DNA of 64,000 nucleotides from Companilactobacillus allii. GTDB lineage: Bacteria > Bacillota > Bacilli > Lactobacillales > Lactobacillaceae. The stretch is from positions 1,354,053-1,418,052 of the forward strand of contig NZ_CP019323.1 in assembly GCF_001971585.1 (NCBI RefSeq), given 5' to 3'. Shown piece after piece: positions 8,437 through 18,523 of this stretch (the stretch's first letter is position 1; each line of letters opens with the position of its first letter). The translations under genes and the position numbers were made by a program. The notes beneath the pieces are model-generated. The model saw only the letters and a program-made list of their open reading frames with translations, made no database searches and was not told where the DNA came from.

Positions 8437-9158
8437 TCTTTCCAGCAATTGATTTATACAATGGTCAAAGTGTCAGATTGTTTAAGGGTGATTATAACAA
8501 GGTAACGCTCATCAATAAGGATCCGATTATGCAGGCAAAAGAAATCTTAGCGGCTGGCGTCAATCAAATTCACTTGGTAGATCTTGATGGTGCCAAGACG
8601 GGTCAACCGAAGAATTATGAAGTAATCAAAAAAATCCGCCAAAGTTTCACTGGATTCTTAGAGCTTGGTGGTGGAATCCGTGATTATAAGACGGCTAAAG
8701 ATTATCTAGATCTAGGTATTGATAGGATCATTATTGGTTCTGCAGCAATCGAAGATCCACAATTTGTTAAGGATCTGTTGAAGAAGTATGGTGGTGATCG
8801 AATTGTCATAGGCGTTGATGGTAACGATGGTAAAGTCGCGGTCAATGGTTGGATAGAACAATCAAACGTTACTATGGAAACTTTAATTAAAGCCATGATG
8901 GATAGCGGTGCTAAGCATTTCATCGTTACTGATGTATCACGTGATGGGACAATGACGGGTCCTAATTTGGATCTATTATGGAAGTTGAAATTGGATATGC
9001 CTCAAGTTAACTTCGTGGCCAGTGGTGGAATAAGGAATTTGAAGGATCTTCATCAATTGAAGGCATTTGGCTTAGTCGATGTGATCATTGGAAAGGCTCT
9101 TTATGAAGGCACTATTACTCTAGAACAGATTGCTGAGGTGGAGAAAAATGTTAGCTAA
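8433..9158 (+). CDS. hisA: ProFAR isomerase HisA
   Basis: HisA is a TIM-barrel enzyme that opens the ribose ring of ProFAR to PRFAR by an Amadori rearrangement. The catalytic aspartates are in [14 protein letters not shown] at the N terminus and [14 protein letters not shown] in the second half. Phosphate-binding glycine loops are ELGGGIRD and VASGGIRN. It has 241 residues, overlaps hisH by four bases, and its last 11 bases overlap hisF. Confidence 0.96.
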   Translation: MIFPAIDLYNGQSVRLFKGDYNKVTLINKDPIMQAKEILAAGVNQIHLVDLDGAKTGQPKNYEVIKKIRQSFTGFLELGGGIRDYKTAKDYLDLGIDRIIIGSAAIEDPQFVKDLLKKYGGDRIVIGVDGNDGKVAVNGWIEQSNVTMETLIKAMMDSGAKHFIVTDVSRDGTMTGPNLDLLWKLKLDMPQVNFVASGGIRNLKDLHQLKAFGLVDVIIGKALYEGTITLEQIAEVEKNVS

Positions 9159-9903
9159 ACGAATCATTCCATGTCTTGATGTTGATTCCGGACGAGTAAA
9201 AAAAGGTGTCAATTTTAATAATCTGACAGATGTCGGTGATCCAGTTGAAATTGCTGCTGAGTACCAAAGACAAGGTGCAGATGAACTAGTATTTTTGGAC
9301 ATTACAGCAACAAATGAACACAGAAAGACAATGACACAAGTCGTTGAACAAGTGTCATCACAAGTCTTCATGCCCTTGACCATCGGTGGTGGTGTCAGCA
9401 GTGTTCAAGATATTCAAGCTTTATTAAAAGCTGGTGCAGACAAAGTGGCAATTAATTCTGCTGCTGTGGATAACCCTGATCTGATCACAGCTGGAGCAGA
9501 AAAGTTTGGTAATCAGTGTATCGTCGTGGCCATTGATGTCTCTAAGAATAAAAGTGGCGAGTACATCGTCTATATTCACGGAGGTAAAACAGCGACCAAG
9601 CTCAATGCCATAGATTGGGCCAAGACAGCAGTAGAACACGGTGCAGGTGAACTATTAATTACTAGTATGGATAGAGACGGTACCAAGGATGGATTCGATA
9701 TATCACTTTATCAAGAAATCAGCCAAGTGGTAAATGTTCCGATAATTGCCTCAGGTGGTGCTGGTAGAGCTTTAGACTTCTCGGAAGTGTTCAAGCAAGG
9801 CAATGTTGATGGGGCCTTAGCAGCATCTGTATTTCACTATGGTGAGTTAACGATTGAAGAGGTTAAACAAGCAGTAAAAAAAGAAGGTATCACGATAAGA
9901 TGA
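9148..9903 (+). CDS. hisF: Imidazole glycerol phosphate synthase cyclase subunit
   Basis: HisF is the TIM-barrel synthase that, with ammonia from HisH, converts PRFAR to imidazole glycerol phosphate and AICAR. The N terminus [19 protein letters not shown] holds the first catalytic aspartate and [13 protein letters not shown] the second. The family almost always begins [12 protein letters not shown], so I start at the ATG at 9148 and not at the ATG 18 bases upstream. The gene overlaps hisA by 11 bases and hisI by four. Confidence 0.96.
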   Translation: MLAKRIIPCLDVDSGRVKKGVNFNNLTDVGDPVEIAAEYQRQGADELVFLDITATNEHRKTMTQVVEQVSSQVFMPLTIGGGVSSVQDIQALLKAGADKVAINSAAVDNPDLITAGAEKFGNQCIVVAIDVSKNKSGEYIVYIHGGKTATKLNAIDWAKTAVEHGAGELLITSMDRDGTKDGFDISLYQEISQVVNVPIIASGGAGRALDFSEVFKQGNVDGALAASVFHYGELTIEEVKQAVKKEGITIR

Positions 9904-10223
9904 CAGAATTGAAACCGGATTTTTCAAAGGGGTTATTAACAAGTGTTGTGGTGGATGCAAATACCAAAGATGTATTGATGGTAGCTTGGATGAACCAAGA
10001 AAGTTATGAGAGGACTTTGGAAAGTGGACAAACTTGGTTTTGGTCTCGTTCTAGAAAGGAACTGTGGCATAAAGGAGCTACTAGTGGCAATTTACAAGAT
10101 GTCGTTTCAATGACACTTGATTGTGACCTGGATACTTTATTGGTCTCGGTAATACCACACGGTCCAGCCTGTCATACAGGAAGCACTAGTTGTTTTTTCA
10201 ATAAAGTAAAAGGAGAAAAATAA
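9900..10223 (+). CDS. hisI: Phosphoribosyl-AMP cyclohydrolase
   Basis: HisI opens the adenine ring of phosphoribosyl-AMP. The 107-residue protein is the single-domain form. The zinc-binding [20 protein letters not shown] segment and the [14 protein letters not shown] and [14 protein letters not shown] motifs are typical. In many bacteria it is fused to HisE, but here the two genes are adjacent and separate, with HisE starting at the base after the HisI stop. Confidence 0.96.
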   Translation: MTELKPDFSKGLLTSVVVDANTKDVLMVAWMNQESYERTLESGQTWFWSRSRKELWHKGATSGNLQDVVSMTLDCDLDTLLVSVIPHGPACHTGSTSCFFNKVKGEK

Positions 10224-10556
10224 ATGCAAGATTTAGATGAATTATATGCTCTGATCAAGTCACGAAAAGAAAATCCTAAAAAAGGTTCATATACTGATTA
10301 TTTATTTACTAAGGGTCTCGACAAGATTTTGAAAAAGGTTGGTGAAGAATCAACTGAAGTGGTGGTCGCTGCCAAAAATCCTGACAAGCCACGTGGAGAC
10401 GGTGAGCTGGTTTACGAATCAGCCGATTTGTTATATCACTTATGTGTATTGTGGGTCGAACAAGGAGTTAGCTTTGATCAAATCAAAGTAGAGTTGGCTA
10501 AGCGTGAAGGCTTAATGAGTGATTTCAAAGATAGACCGGAAGTTAAAGACTTATAG
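10224..10556 (+). CDS. hisE: Phosphoribosyl-ATP pyrophosphatase
   Basis: HisE removes pyrophosphate from phosphoribosyl-ATP, the second pathway step. This 110-residue all-helical MazG-like protein shows [20 protein letters not shown] followed by the metal-binding [12 protein letters not shown] and [14 protein letters not shown] helices. It begins directly after the hisI stop, with an AAAAGGAG site inside the hisI end, and is followed by hisC after 11 bases. Confidence 0.95.
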   Translation: MQDLDELYALIKSRKENPKKGSYTDYLFTKGLDKILKKVGEESTEVVVAAKNPDKPRGDGELVYESADLLYHLCVLWVEQGVSFDQIKVELAKREGLMSDFKDRPEVKDL

Positions 10557-10567
10557 GAGGTCAAACT

Positions 10568-11635
10568 ATGAAGAGAATTATTCAGCAGTTACAGCCATAT
10601 ATTCCTGAAAGATCAATAGATGATCTGAAGAAGGAATTGGGACTGTCTAAACTAGTACGATTATCGGCTAATGAAAATGCCTATGGGACCTCCCCAGATG
10701 TTAAAAAGGCAGTTGTCAATTGGACATATGATCAAAGTAATCGTTACCCAGATGGGGATGCTAAAGAACTTCGTGATTTGATCTCTAAAAAGTTCTCACT
10801 GGATCCTGAACAAATCGTCTTTGGGGTGGGTTTAGATGAAGTGATCGTCATGTTGTCACGTGTGTTCTTGTCACCAGGGGATGAAGAATTAGTATCGGCA
10901 CCAACATTTTCTGAATATGCACTACATGCTGAGATCGAAGAGGCAAAAGTCAAAAGTGTCCCAGTGTTTAACAGTGGCCAGATTAACTTTGCTGGCATGT
11001 TAGATGCCATTAGTGAGCGTACAAAGCTTATCTGGATCTGTAACCCTAATAATCCGACCGGAACACTGGAGACAGTATCTGATATTGAAAACTTTGTGGA
11101 AAAAGTTCCAAATAACATCATGGTCTTGGTTGATGAAGCTTATATTGATTTTGCGACAACTCCTAATGCCTCTGCTATGGATCTGACTAAAAAGTATCCT
11201 AACATTGTCGTCATGAGGACTTTTTCGAAGGCATATGGATTGGCCAACTTTAGAGTTGGGTATGCAGTATTTCCTAAGATAGTAAGTGTAGATGTTCAAA
11301 AAGTTCGCCTGCCATATAACGTTAATTCGATTGCCCAAGTGGCTGCGGTAGCGGCTTTCAAGGACGAGAGCTTTGTCAGGAATGTGGTTGAAAAAAACGC
11401 ATTAGAACGCCAGTTGTGGGAGAAGTTTTTTGACGATAATAAAATCAAATATTATCCCAGTCAAGCCAATTTCATTTTCTTTGAGTATCCTGATGCAGAC
11501 AAACTAGCTGACTATTTATTACATCATGGCTATCTTTTAAGAACAGGACTGAAGAAGAATTGGTTAAGATTGACCGTGGGGATGAAAATAGATAATGAAG
11601 AATTACGTAATTTGATCTATGATTATAAAGGGTGA
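10568..11635 (+). CDS. hisC: Histidinol-phosphate aminotransferase
   Basis: HisC is a PLP-dependent fold-type I aminotransferase that makes histidinol phosphate from imidazole acetol phosphate and glutamate. ICNPNNPTGT, VDEAYIDF and RTFSKAYGLANFRVGY are visible; the last holds the PLP-binding lysine. It has 355 residues and a strong AGGAGG site. As the final gene it completes the set of ten, and together with the upstream phosphatase the route from PRPP to histidine is fully encoded here. A terminator overlaps its stop codon. Confidence 0.95.
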   Translation: MKRIIQQLQPYIPERSIDDLKKELGLSKLVRLSANENAYGTSPDVKKAVVNWTYDQSNRYPDGDAKELRDLISKKFSLDPEQIVFGVGLDEVIVMLSRVFLSPGDEELVSAPTFSEYALHAEIEEAKVKSVPVFNSGQINFAGMLDAISERTKLIWICNPNNPTGTLETVSDIENFVEKVPNNIMVLVDEAYIDFATTPNASAMDLTKKYPNIVVMRTFSKAYGLANFRVGYAVFPKIVSVDVQKVRLPYNVNSIAQVAAVAAFKDESFVRNVVEKNALERQLWEKFFDDNKIKYYPSQANFIFFEYPDADKLADYLLHHGYLLRTGLKKNWLRLTVGMKIDNEELRNLIYDYKG

Positions 11636-11652
11636 ATTTATCACTCTTTTTT
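11629..11652 (+). terminator. Terminator at the end of the his operon
   Basis: AGGGTGA (11629-11635) pairs with TCACTCT (11641-11647), including one G-T pair, around a five-base loop and is followed by a T run. The left arm contains the hisC stop codon, so the ribosome may cover it during translation. It ends about 20 bases before the next gene. Confidence 0.6.
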
Positions 11653-11672
11653 ACTGTATAAGGAAGTCTTTT

Positions 11673-12593
11673 ATGAATATAGGACAAATTACGAATCAAA
11701 TCATTCTAATGTTTTGTTTAATGCTGGTAGGTGTGTTGATAAATAAGTGCAAATTTATGCACGCTCAAACATCTAATGACTTAACTAATATCTTGTTGTA
11801 CGTTGTTTCACCATGCTTGATCATCAATGCCTTCGAGCAGAAATATTCAGCTAGCAGGATCAAGCAGTTTGTTTTGGTCGCTATTGGCATTGTGATTTTT
11901 TATATTATTGCTATTATTATTTCAAAATTAGTTTTTGGACGGTTGAAGAATAAGAATCTCAGTCGAATAACTCAATATGGTAGTGTCTATTCAAATGCTG
12001 GATTTATGGGGATACCCTTGATCAGTGCCTTGTTTGGAACAAGTGGGGTATTTTTTGCCGTAGTGTCGTTGGCTGGATTCAATATCTTTAGTTGGACACA
12101 TGGTGTGTCTTTGTTTAGAGATTCTGATGAGAGAATTGATGCTAAACAAATAATACTTAATCCTAATATTATTGCGATCGTTGTCGGTTTATTAATGTTT
12201 ATCTTTTCATTACGATTGCCGGGAACTATTAATACAGTCGTCAAAAATGTCGGTTCGATCAATACACCATTATCAATGATCGTCATTGGTAATAGCTTAG
12301 CCAATATTAAGATCAGTAAGGATATGATCGATAAGAATATTGGCAAGGCATTGATATTGAGGAATCTGATTTTCCCAATCATTATGATATTTTTACTTAA
12401 GTATTTGGGCATAACAGGGATCGCTTATTACACGACTATAATCATGGCGGCATGTCCGGTAGCAGGCATCGTAGTTTTGTTTACTTTGCAAGCAAAAGGG
12501 GATGCTGGTCCGGCAATATCTTTGATGAGTATTTCGACCGTAATCAGCTTGGTAACTATACCTTTGATGTTTGCTCTGGGTGGTATTTTATAA
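11673..12593 (+). CDS. AEC family permease (auxin efflux carrier-like)
   Basis: This 306-residue integral membrane protein has about ten hydrophobic segments in two halves, as in the auxin efflux carrier/bile-acid-like (BART) superfamily. Bacterial relatives export or import organic acids such as malate. N-terminal VGVLINKCKFMHAQTSNDLTNILLYVVSPCLI and the YSNAGFMGIPL segment in the middle are typical. I start at the ATG at 11673 after AAGGAAG; an upstream in-frame start lies within hisC. Its substrate cannot be inferred. Confidence 0.8.
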   Translation: MNIGQITNQIILMFCLMLVGVLINKCKFMHAQTSNDLTNILLYVVSPCLIINAFEQKYSASRIKQFVLVAIGIVIFYIIAIIISKLVFGRLKNKNLSRITQYGSVYSNAGFMGIPLISALFGTSGVFFAVVSLAGFNIFSWTHGVSLFRDSDERIDAKQIILNPNIIAIVVGLLMFIFSLRLPGTINTVVKNVGSINTPLSMIVIGNSLANIKISKDMIDKNIGKALILRNLIFPIIMIFLLKYLGITGIAYYTTIIMAACPVAGIVVLFTLQAKGDAGPAISLMSISTVISLVTIPLMFALGGIL

Positions 12594-12634
12594 AAAAAAG
12601 AGGCCTCACTTTTGTGTGAAGTCTCTTTTTGTGT
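12594..12634. terminator. Bidirectional terminator
   Basis: AGAGGCCTCACTTT and a partly complementary GTGAAGTCTCTTTTT form a hairpin with an A tract on the left and a T tract on the right. It lies between the converging AEC permease and MucBP genes, so it could serve both. Confidence 0.75.
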
Positions 12635-12637
12635 GCA

Positions 12638-13663
12638 CTATAGGTTCAAATATTTACTTTCAATATAATAGCCATCTTCTAATTCTGCCCAAACACTGCT
12701 GTTATCTAGTTGGATTAAGCGTTTAACGAATACCTTTTGTCCTCCAAAATATCGCTTGTTATCCATATTGCCATAAGGAGTTTCCCAAGCTGTTACATTT
12801 TGATCGGAATAATAGAGGATTTGAGATGATCGATTGATTGGCATACTATCAATTATTTGGTAAATGTAGCTGATATTTTCTGCATTCACATTGAGTGGGC
12901 TACTGATAGACTGTTGTTCTTCAGAATATTGCTTCAAGACAACAGTCGAGATATTCTCGGAACTAGGTATCCAAGTACTTCCACCTAAGTTATACCAAAT
13001 AGTATTACTGTAAGTTTCCTTCAATGCCTTGTATACACGCCAATTTGAATCATGTGGTAATGGAAGCTTCAAGGCAATTTTACTGCCCGGTTCGTTAAAG
13101 ACATCAACGTTGTCATTAGTCTTGATAAATAGATTCTTTTTGATGTCGTATTTTACAAATGGAATAGTATTATAGACAAATTCATATTCCTGAACGTGAC
13201 TTGAAAAATGTCCCTTAGATTTCTTAGGATAATCAACAAGGAAACGTTCGGCCTCTGCTAGTGGTTTGGCTTGATAATCTTTGTTCAATTCACCATAAAG
13301 GTATTGAGGATCAGATATCAATTCACCATTAGTATTACGGTGATAAACGACCACTGGAGCTGCCATTTGCTTGAAGTAAATAAGATAGATCCCATCATCA
13401 TTTGGAATGAAGGTCTGTTGAAAATTCTGGACAGATGATAAGACATATCCTGGAATAGTTTTCCAAGGCATATCCAAATTGTCGTTATAGTGACCCTTTA
13501 AACTTACAGGCTTTGCCAAAGGCGAACCAACTGAGTCGATATAGTTAATAGTTATTTCTACATCGTTGCGAGTTATTTTCTTAATTTTAGAAGAAACAAG
13601 ATTATTATTCATATGTGTGTCCCCATTTTTTGGGGAATAGGTTCTTTTAGTAAATTTCCCCAT
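12638..13663 (-). CDS. MucBP-domain protein with two SH3/GW-like repeats, no export signal
   Basis: This 341-residue protein opens with a basic stretch and then a MucBP-like module (about residues 35-95: VEITINYIDSVGSPLAKPV to YFKQ). A second related segment follows (about 98-160). Two SH3_8/GW-like cell-wall modules make up the C terminus (about 175-245 and 265-341, with IWYNLGGSTWIP and VWAELEDGYYIESKYL). Such domains are normally extracellular. There is no signal peptide, LPXTG motif or membrane segment. An AAGGGG site sits correctly before the chosen ATG. Function is unknown; wall adhesion is only a domain-based guess. Confidence 0.65.
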   Translation of the reverse strand: MGKFTKRTYSPKNGDTHMNNNLVSSKIKKITRNDVEITINYIDSVGSPLAKPVSLKGHYNDNLDMPWKTIPGYVLSSVQNFQQTFIPNDDGIYLIYFKQMAAPVVVYHRNTNGELISDPQYLYGELNKDYQAKPLAEAERFLVDYPKKSKGHFSSHVQEYEFVYNTIPFVKYDIKKNLFIKTNDNVDVFNEPGSKIALKLPLPHDSNWRVYKALKETYSNTIWYNLGGSTWIPSSENISTVVLKQYSEEQQSISSPLNVNAENISYIYQIIDSMPINRSSQILYYSDQNVTAWETPYGNMDNKRYFGGQKVFVKRLIQLDNSSVWAELEDGYYIESKYLNL

Positions 13664-13812
13664 AATTAAACCCCTTCAATGTACTTTAGATTAGTGTAAT
13701 TCTATCACGACTAAGTAGGGGAGTTAGTCAAATGTGACCTTATTAGCGATAACTTAAATTAAATATAAAGAAGATTAAAGAAAAATTTAAAAAATAGAAA
13801 TTGGGCAGAATA

Positions 13813-13844
13813 CAAAAAAACAATATTCACATGAGTAAATATCG
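13813..13844 (-). terminator. Terminator downstream of clpE
   Basis: Read on the minus strand, CGATATTTAC and GTGAATATTG pair around a TCAT loop, followed by seven T residues. The ATTTAC/GTGAAT apex resembles the apex of the inner hairpin in the dispersed repeat family. Confidence 0.7.
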
Positions 13845-13869
13845 TTTTTGGGGTACATATTAAGTAAAT

Positions 13870-16092
13870 CTATTTCTTTTCAGAAACCTCGGCAGTTTCA
13901 GGTGCATTGTATTTACCAATGGTGATTTCACCTTTAACGATCTTAGCTTCAAGTTCTTTTTCTTTAGAATTATCCAAGAAGTAATCAGCAACTTTATCTT
14001 CGATTTGTTCCTCAATAACTCTTCTCAATGGACGAGCACCCATCTTAGGATTGAAGCCTAGATCAACAAGCTTCTCTTTGGCATCCTTTGTAACGTGAAT
14101 ACTTAAGTTTTGATCAGCAATCATTGAGTTTGTGTCAGCGAGCATCAAATCAACGATCTTCATCAAGTTGGCTTTTGTTAATGAGTTGAACTCAACTATG
14201 CCATCAAATCTATTTAGGAATTCAGGTTTGAAGAATTCTGACAAACTGTTAATAACTGAATGTGTCTTACCGTTTGCTTCTGCACCAAATCCAACGTTTG
14301 CTTCTTGCAAGCCTTGTCCGGCGTTTGAAGTCATAATAATGATAGTATCCTTGAAACTTACTGTACGGCCTTGAGAGTCAGTTAAACGACCGTCATCAAG
14401 AATCTGTAGGAACATATGCATTACATCAGGGTGAGCCTTTTCGATTTCGTCTAGTAGAATCAAACTGTATGGGTTACGACGAACTTGTTCAGTTAATTGA
14501 CCAGCTTCTTCATAACCTACATACCCTGGAGGTGAACCGATAAGCTTTGACACACTGTGTTTTTCCATGTACTCAGACATATCAAAACGGATCATTGAGT
14601 CTTCAGTACCGAATAACTCACGTGCTAATTGCTTAGCAAGCTCAGTTTTACCAACACCAGTAGGTCCTACAAATAGGAAACTACCGATTGGTCTACCAGA
14701 TTTATTGAAACCAACTCTGTTACGACGGATTGCTTTAGAAACTTGCTTTACAGCATCGTCTTGTCCAATGATATGGCTCTTTAAATCTGAATCCAAGTTC
14801 TTCAATTGTGATTGTTCTTTTGATTGGAGTTCACCAACAGGGATGTTGGTCTTTTCTTCAACGATATCTTGAATAGCCTTTTCAGTAACGATGCTCTTGT
14901 CAGCAGGTTCGCCATTTGCACTATTTTTCATATCTTGGAACTTAGTTACTTGATCACGGTAGTAAGCGGCTTTTTCGTAATCTTCATTACGTAGGGCAGC
15001 TTGCTTTTGTACTTCAGCATCAGATATCTTATTGTCTAGATCAGCCATATCAACGTGATTGATCTGCAAGTTCTTTTTAGAACCAGCCTCATCAATTAAG
15101 TCAATTGCCTTATCTGGCAAGAATCTATCTTGAATGTAACGTGCTGATAATTCTGCAGCAGCCTTGATAGCTTCATTAGAGTACTTTACGTGATGATAAT
15201 CTTCATATTTTGGTTGAAGACCCTTAAGAATTTGAACTGTCTCTTCAACAGTAGGTTCATCAACTTGAACAGGTTGTAGACGACGCTCAAGAGCTGAATC
15301 TTTTTCAATAGTTCTATATTCATTCAGAGTTGTTGCACCGACCAATTGTAGGTCGCCACGTGCTAGGGCAGGTTTCAAGACGTTACCAGCATCCATACCA
15401 CCTTCGGCATTACCAGCTCCAACGATTTCATGAATTTCATCAATGAACAAGATGATTTCCTTGCTCTTTTGTAATTCTTGGATCAATTGTTGCATACGTT
15501 GTTCGAATTGACCACGGACACCAGTTCCTTGAACTAGTGAAACGACGTCTAGTCTAACAACACGTTTATTTTGTAACTTCTCTGGGACATCTCCGTCCGC
15601 AATTTTTTGAGCAAGACCTTCAACAACAGCTGTTTTACCAACACCAGCCTCACCAATTAGAACGGGGTTGTTCTTTGTTCTTCTATTTAAAATTTCAATG
15701 ACACGACTAATTTCTTTATCACGACCTATAACAGGGTCGATTTGGCCTTTTTTAGCCAATTCTGTTAAATCAACACCATATTGATCTAATACACCGTTAC
15801 CACGACTGTGTCTACGATTATTACCGTTTCCACCGCCAGTTTGAGTCTGTGGACCTTGTTGTTCAAAGCCATTGGCGGATTGACCACCATTGTTTAGGGA
15901 ATTGAACAAGTCTTCAAAACTTGAAAAGCCGTTTGGGTTTTCTACCATATTATTCATACCTTCGTTAGCTTGATTTCTTAATTGTTGATAGCAATTCTGA
16001 CAGAGATTGATTTCTGTACGTTGACCATTAACACTTGTATATAAATGAATTGTTGCTTCATTTTTTTGACAATTTTGACAGAGCACTTGCAC
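13870..16092 (-). CDS. clpE: ATP-dependent Clp protease ATP-binding subunit ClpE
   Basis: ClpE is a Hsp100 unfoldase that feeds substrates to ClpP. The 740-residue protein has an N-terminal zinc finger with cysteines at 5, 8, 31 and 34, which separates ClpE from ClpC. Two AAA+ modules follow, with Walker A motifs GEAGVGKT and GPTGVGKT and Walker B LFIDEIHE and [10 protein letters not shown]. Between them is a UVR-like helical segment ([20 protein letters not shown]). Upstream lies a CIRCE operator over the promoter, implying HrcA control. I saw no CtsR heptad repeats. Confidence 0.94.
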   Translation of the reverse strand: MQVLCQNCQKNEATIHLYTSVNGQRTEINLCQNCYQQLRNQANEGMNNMVENPNGFSSFEDLFNSLNNGGQSANGFEQQGPQTQTGGGNGNNRRHSRGNGVLDQYGVDLTELAKKGQIDPVIGRDKEISRVIEILNRRTKNNPVLIGEAGVGKTAVVEGLAQKIADGDVPEKLQNKRVVRLDVVSLVQGTGVRGQFEQRMQQLIQELQKSKEIILFIDEIHEIVGAGNAEGGMDAGNVLKPALARGDLQLVGATTLNEYRTIEKDSALERRLQPVQVDEPTVEETVQILKGLQPKYEDYHHVKYSNEAIKAAAELSARYIQDRFLPDKAIDLIDEAGSKKNLQINHVDMADLDNKISDAEVQKQAALRNEDYEKAAYYRDQVTKFQDMKNSANGEPADKSIVTEKAIQDIVEEKTNIPVGELQSKEQSQLKNLDSDLKSHIIGQDDAVKQVSKAIRRNRVGFNKSGRPIGSFLFVGPTGVGKTELAKQLARELFGTEDSMIRFDMSEYMEKHSVSKLIGSPPGYVGYEEAGQLTEQVRRNPYSLILLDEIEKAHPDVMHMFLQILDDGRLTDSQGRTVSFKDTIIIMTSNAGQGLQEANVGFGAEANGKTHSVINSLSEFFKPEFLNRFDGIVEFNSLTKANLMKIVDLMLADTNSMIADQNLSIHVTKDAKEKLVDLGFNPKMGARPLRRVIEEQIEDKVADYFLDNSKEKELEAKIVKGEITIGKYNAPETAEVSEKK

Positions 16093-16125
16093 CCCACCTT
16101 TCTATCTTATATCGATTACAACGGT

Positions 16126-16162
16126 AGTATATAACTTAGCACTCGGGTATTGCAAGTGCTAA
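16126..16162 (-). promoter_or_regulatory. CIRCE operator overlapping the clpE promoter
   Basis: TTAGCACTC-N9-AAGTGCTAA at 16136-16162 matches the HrcA operator CIRCE (TTAGCACTC-N9-GAGTGCTAA) with a single mismatch. On the minus strand a -35-like TTGCAA (16155-16150) sits across the CIRCE spacer and a -10-like TATACT (16131-16126) follows 18 bases later. HrcA bound here would block the promoter directly. Confidence 0.85.
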
Positions 16163-16207
16163 GTCTTAAAAATATACAGAAATTTTTCATAATTTTTTTC
16201 TAATAAA

Positions 16208-16246
16208 TATTAACGCTTGCAAAACACTTGCATGTAAGCGTTGCAT
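16208..16246. promoter_or_regulatory. Two cre-like half-sites as an inverted repeat upstream of ptsHI
   Basis: AACGCTT and AAGCGTT form an inverted repeat. Reading outward, TGCAAGCGTTAATA (minus strand, 16221-16208) and TGTAAGCGTTGCAT (plus strand, 16233-16246) each match the CcpA consensus TGWNANCGNTNWCA closely on one side, with two and three mismatches. A -10-like TATAAT at 16307-16312 serves ptsH. CcpA control of ptsHI is known in lactic acid bacteria, but here it is an inference. Confidence 0.45.
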
Positions 16247-16380
16247 GGCTTATTATAACAAGGGTTTATCAAAGGTTTTTTTACAAAACTCTTGTGAAAG
16301 AATCTATATAATGGTAAATTAATTAGTGAATATTTGTAGAATGACTACAAGAATCTTAAAAATATGGTGAGGTATTTATT

Positions 16381-16647
16381 ATGGAAAAGAAAGATTTTCA
16401 CATTATTGCAGAAACAGGAATCCACGCACGTCCAGCTACTATGTTAGTACAAGCTGCTAGCAAGTTTACTTCAGATATCAACATTGAATTCAATGGTAAA
16501 TCAGTAAACCTTAAATCAATCATGGGTGTTATGTCACTTGGTGTTGGCCAAGGTGCTGACGTTACAATTACTGCCGACGGTGATGACGCTGCTGATTCTA
16601 TCGCTGCTATTACAGATACAATGACAAAGGAAGGACTTGCTGAATAA
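16381..16647 (+). CDS. ptsH: Phosphocarrier protein HPr
   Basis: HPr (88 residues) relays phosphate from enzyme I to sugar-specific EIIA proteins, and as HPr-Ser-P is the CcpA corepressor. The catalytic histidine is His15 in GIHARPAT and the regulatory serine is Ser46 in [11 protein letters not shown]. Both are intact. The gene overlaps ptsI by one base (TAATGG) and has a GTGAGG ribosome site. The stand-alone EIIA at 2.4 kb is a possible partner within this window. Confidence 0.98.
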   Translation: MEKKDFHIIAETGIHARPATMLVQAASKFTSDINIEFNGKSVNLKSIMGVMSLGVGQGADVTITADGDDAADSIAAITDTMTKEGLAE

Positions 16648-18371
16648 TGGTTAAAACTATCAAAGGGATTGCAGCTAGTGATGGAATTGCTACTGCAGAA
16701 GCATACCTTTTGGTTCAACCAGATCTGTCTTTCGATAAAAAAAGCATTTCTGACACTGAAGCCGAAATTAGCCGTTTAAAAGACGCAATCGCCACATCAG
16801 ATTCAGAACTTACAAAGATCAGAGATGTTGCTAAAGAGTCTTTAGGTGAAGATGAAGCTCAAGTCTTTGATGCTCATAAGATGATTTTGGCTGATCCAGA
16901 ATTTACTGGCGCAGTTGAACAAGAAGTTTCAGATAAATCAGTTAATGCTGAACAAGCACTTGATGATGTATCTAAGAACTTTATCGCAATTTTTGAAGGT
17001 ATGACTGATAATCCATATATGCAAGAACGTGCTGCCGATGTACGCGATGTTACAAAACGTGTAATGGCACATCTTCTTGGAGTTGAATTACCAAACCCTT
17101 CATTGATCGATCATGAAGTAATCATTGTTGCTCATGATTTAACACCTAGTGATACTGCTCAATTGAACAAAAAGTATGTTAAAGGATTTGTTACAGATAT
17201 CGGTGGACGTACTGCTCACTCAGCCATTATGGCTCGTTCATTGGAATTGCCTGCTGTTGTTGGTACTGACTCAATTACAGGAGACGTCAAAGAAGGCCAA
17301 ACTGTTATCCTTGATGGATTAAACGGTGCAGCTATCGTAGACCCAACTGATGACGATATCAAGAAATATGCTAAGTTAGCTAAAGACTTTGCTGATCAAA
17401 AAGCAGAGTGGGAGAAGTTGAAGAATGAAGCCACAGTTACTGCTGATGGCAAGCATTTTGATATTGCTGCTAATATTGGTACTCCTGATGACCTTCAAGG
17501 TGTTATTGATAATGGTGCCGAAGGTGTCGGACTTTACCGTACAGAATTCTTGTATATGCAATCTGAGGAACTTCCTACAGAAGATGACCAATTCAATGCA
17601 TATAAAAAAGTTCTTGAAGGTATGAATGGCAAGGCTGTTGTTGTTCGTACAATGGATATCGGTGGTGACAAGCACTTGTCATATCTACCACTTCCAGAAG
17701 AAATGAACCCATTCTTGGGTTACCGTGCTATCCGTATCAGTTTGGATAGACAAGAAATCTTCAGAACACAACTTAGAGCATTGCTTCGTGCATCTGCATT
17801 CGGACAATTACGTATCATGTTCCCAATGATCGGTACATTGCAAGAATTCAGAGACGCTAAGAAGATTTTTGAAGAAGAGAAGTCTAAGTTAGTTGCAAAA
17901 GGTGTAGAGGTTTCTGACAACATTCAATTAGGAATGATGATGGAAGTTCCAGCCGCAGCTATTTTGGCTGATCAATTTGCTAAGGAAGTTGACTTCTTTA
18001 GTATTGGTACAAATGACTTGATTCAATACACAATGGCTGCTGATCGTGGTAATGAACATGTTTCTTACCTATATCAACCATATAACCCTTCAATCTTGAG
18101 ACTAGTTAAGCACGTTATTGACTCAGCTCATAAAGAAGGCAAGTGGGCAGGTATGTGTGGAGAAGCTGCCGGTGATAACATCATGGTCCCATTACTATTA
18201 GGTATGGGTCTAGATGAATACTCAATGAGTGCTACATCAGTACTTCGTGTAAGAAGTTTGATGAAGAAGTTGAGTACAGCTGATCTTAAAGAATTAGCTG
18301 AAAAAGCAGTTAGCGAATCAGTTACTAATGAAGATAACGAAAAACTTGTTGAATCATATATCAATAAGTAA
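16647..18371 (+). CDS. ptsI: Phosphoenolpyruvate-protein phosphotransferase, enzyme I
   Basis: Enzyme I takes phosphate from PEP and passes it to HPr. The 574-residue protein shows the N-terminal HPr-binding helices, the phosphohistidine motif [15 protein letters not shown] (His191), and the TIM-barrel PEP site with [39 protein letters not shown] and MCGEAAGD. It forms an operon with ptsH. Copy R2 of the dispersed repeat begins seven bases after its stop codon and probably terminates the operon. Confidence 0.98.
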   Translation: MVKTIKGIAASDGIATAEAYLLVQPDLSFDKKSISDTEAEISRLKDAIATSDSELTKIRDVAKESLGEDEAQVFDAHKMILADPEFTGAVEQEVSDKSVNAEQALDDVSKNFIAIFEGMTDNPYMQERAADVRDVTKRVMAHLLGVELPNPSLIDHEVIIVAHDLTPSDTAQLNKKYVKGFVTDIGGRTAHSAIMARSLELPAVVGTDSITGDVKEGQTVILDGLNGAAIVDPTDDDIKKYAKLAKDFADQKAEWEKLKNEATVTADGKHFDIAANIGTPDDLQGVIDNGAEGVGLYRTEFLYMQSEELPTEDDQFNAYKKVLEGMNGKAVVVRTMDIGGDKHLSYLPLPEEMNPFLGYRAIRISLDRQEIFRTQLRALLRASAFGQLRIMFPMIGTLQEFRDAKKIFEEEKSKLVAKGVEVSDNIQLGMMMEVPAAAILADQFAKEVDFFSIGTNDLIQYTMAADRGNEHVSYLYQPYNPSILRLVKHVIDSAHKEGKWAGMCGEAAGDNIMVPLLLGMGLDEYSMSATSVLRVRSLMKKLSTADLKELAEKAVSESVTNEDNEKLVESYINK

Positions 18372-18377
18372 TAAACC

Positions 18378-18518
18378 AGAGTGTGAAAATGCACGGGTAA
18401 TTTCCGAGCATTAACGCAAATAGTTTCGGCATTCACGAAAGTGAATACCGAAACTATTTTTGTTAAGCGGAAGAAATTGTGTGTTTTCACGCGTTTTCGC
18501 TATAAAATTGAGTAGAGA
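18378..18518 (+). repeat. Dispersed nested-stem repeat, copy R2
   Basis: The outer arms GTGAAAATGCAC and GTGTGTTTTCAC pair fully if two G-T pairs are allowed. The inner arms AATAGTTTCGG and CCGAAACTATT pair around ATTCAC-GAAA-GTGAAT. The copy starts after the ptsI stop, and its tail (TTGAGTAGAGAA) reaches the end of the converging membrane-protein gene. Its inner hairpin is identical to that of copy R5, 26 kb away, although the outer arms differ. Confidence 0.85.
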
Positions 18519-18523
18519 ATAAA

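Noticed and set aside
10744-11121. 125-codon minus-strand frame inside hisC
   Set aside because: It mirrors the codon pattern of hisC and has no start signal.
11987-12412. 141-codon open frame on the minus strand inside the AEC permease gene
   Set aside because: It is antisense to a clear membrane protein gene, has no ribosome site and no recognisable domain.
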